Shown: piece by piece, positions 63,194 through 64,000 of the stretch
Layout: each line of letters begins with the position of its first letter
Position numbering within the stretch: the first letter of the stretch is position 1
Assembly (NCBI RefSeq): GCF_030269925.1
Contig: NC_085127.1
Location: forward strand, 4,843,501-4,907,500
Direction: 5' to 3'
DNA from: Bombyx mori
Taxonomy: Eukaryota > Arthropoda > Insecta > Lepidoptera > Bombycidae
Length of the DNA stretch: 64,000 bases
Program-made: the position numbers and the translations under genes
The notes under the pieces: model-generated
The model's input: only the letters and a program-made list of their open reading frames with translations
The model's database searches: none
Told to the model about the DNA's origin: nothing

Positions 63194-64000
63194 AAATTCT
63201 TTTTTGCCAAGAAATTTTGTTCAAAGCGAACTTAACACCATGCAGGCATTCTCTTCCAGTTCACCCTCGTTAATGAAGTAAAGATTCAACAGGTGCGTTG
63301 CTGTGATGAAGTTAATTATTTTCAAACATAAAAAGAAAACCTTTTTAGTAGTTTGAGTAACAGAAATCAACATAATTACTTCAGTGCGTCACGTAGGGCA
63401 CCGGTGACCTACACGGCAGTTAAAGGGTTAAAAACGACATTGACGTGATTAGCCGGGAACAGCGTTTGATTTCTTACAAAGTATGAAAGGTCGAAAACTA
63501 CGGAGGTTCAATGGAGATTCTTGGATGTAGAAACAAGGACCACGATTTATCGCGTGCCGGGAAATTAAATTCAATTGCTTCAACATTGATGCTGTGGATT
63601 TCACAAAGCTTTGGACAATCAAGTAGACAAAAGACCGTTGTATTCACAATCGAACACAATAGGGGAATTAAACAAAAAATACGTCATCGATTTATTGAAA
63701 CTTAGTTATTAAGTAAATAATTTCACTACAATTATCTTTTGCTAAATGTTGAGGAATTTATTAAGCGAAAACAATTGTTTTTAGGAATAAAAGGTCGCGG
63801 AGTTAGTGTACTTGATTATAGCTACAATTTCCATTGTTTACCAGAAGATGTTACTTGATAATTATCTGACTAAGCATCAGAAGATAAGGAAATCATTCTT
63901 GACCGAAGTCATTCTTGAAATACAATAACTACCAAATGCTTATATTCCATCCACCGAAGTTTTCCAACAGTCAATACTGGTTGCAGCCCGCACGGATTTG
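63194..64000. other. Non-coding DNA at window end, no gene seen
   Basis: No supported ORF or repeat; short open frames only. Confidence 0.45.

Overview
This is a eukaryotic, AT-rich, intron-rich and repeat-dense window, almost certainly from a silkworm (Bombyx mori or a very close relative). The strongest evidence is about 18 full or partial copies of a tRNA-derived SINE that I recognise as Bm1. Non-LTR retrotransposon, mariner, Helitron and hAT remnants of lepidopteran type support the assignment.

One host gene dominates the window: the Bombyx orthologue of ash1 (human ASH1L), a trithorax-group histone H3 lysine-36 methyltransferase, on the + strand. I can join 19 consecutive coding exons from 14233 to 33321 with consensus splice sites. 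They give one open frame of 9,087 bp (3,028 codons plus stop) with the ash1 domain order: poly-Ser and a long disordered region with an AT-hook, then AWS, SET, post-SET, a second AT-hook, bromodomain, PHD finger, BAH. The first visible exon opens with a splice acceptor in phase 0, so the start codon lies in one or more upstream exons I could not identify. A long AT-rich 3' UTR probably follows, with candidate poly(A) signals up to about 37230.

Layout: 1-3690, a LINE with an intact endonuclease/reverse transcriptase ORF. 3691-14232, intergenic or 5'-intron DNA holding LINE remnants, a Helitron, Bm1 copies and an inverted pair of a 210-bp repeat. 14233-33321, ash1 coding exons, with Bm1, a second tRNA-derived SINE and an A-tailed retroposon in the introns. 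33322-37240, the likely 3' UTR. 37299-64000, a gene-poor repeat landscape: Bm1 copies, a mariner of the DD37D type disrupted by a LINE fragment, two Helitrons, small TIR elements (a hAT-type one with an 8-bp target duplication and a TA-flanked one), and several LINE 3' ends. I found no convincing host gene after ash1.

The most useful observations are these. The LINE and the Bm1 SINE share nearly the whole 3' tail, suggesting SINE mobilisation by this LINE. A 5'-truncated copy at 53.3 kb is almost identical to the LINE, suggesting recent activity. A LINE 3' fragment sits inside the mariner transposase and makes an in-frame chimeric ORF. SINEs lie within about 20 nt of two ash1 splice sites. 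I found no evidence of a wholly new biological system; the novelty is in mobile-element interactions and in ash1 details.
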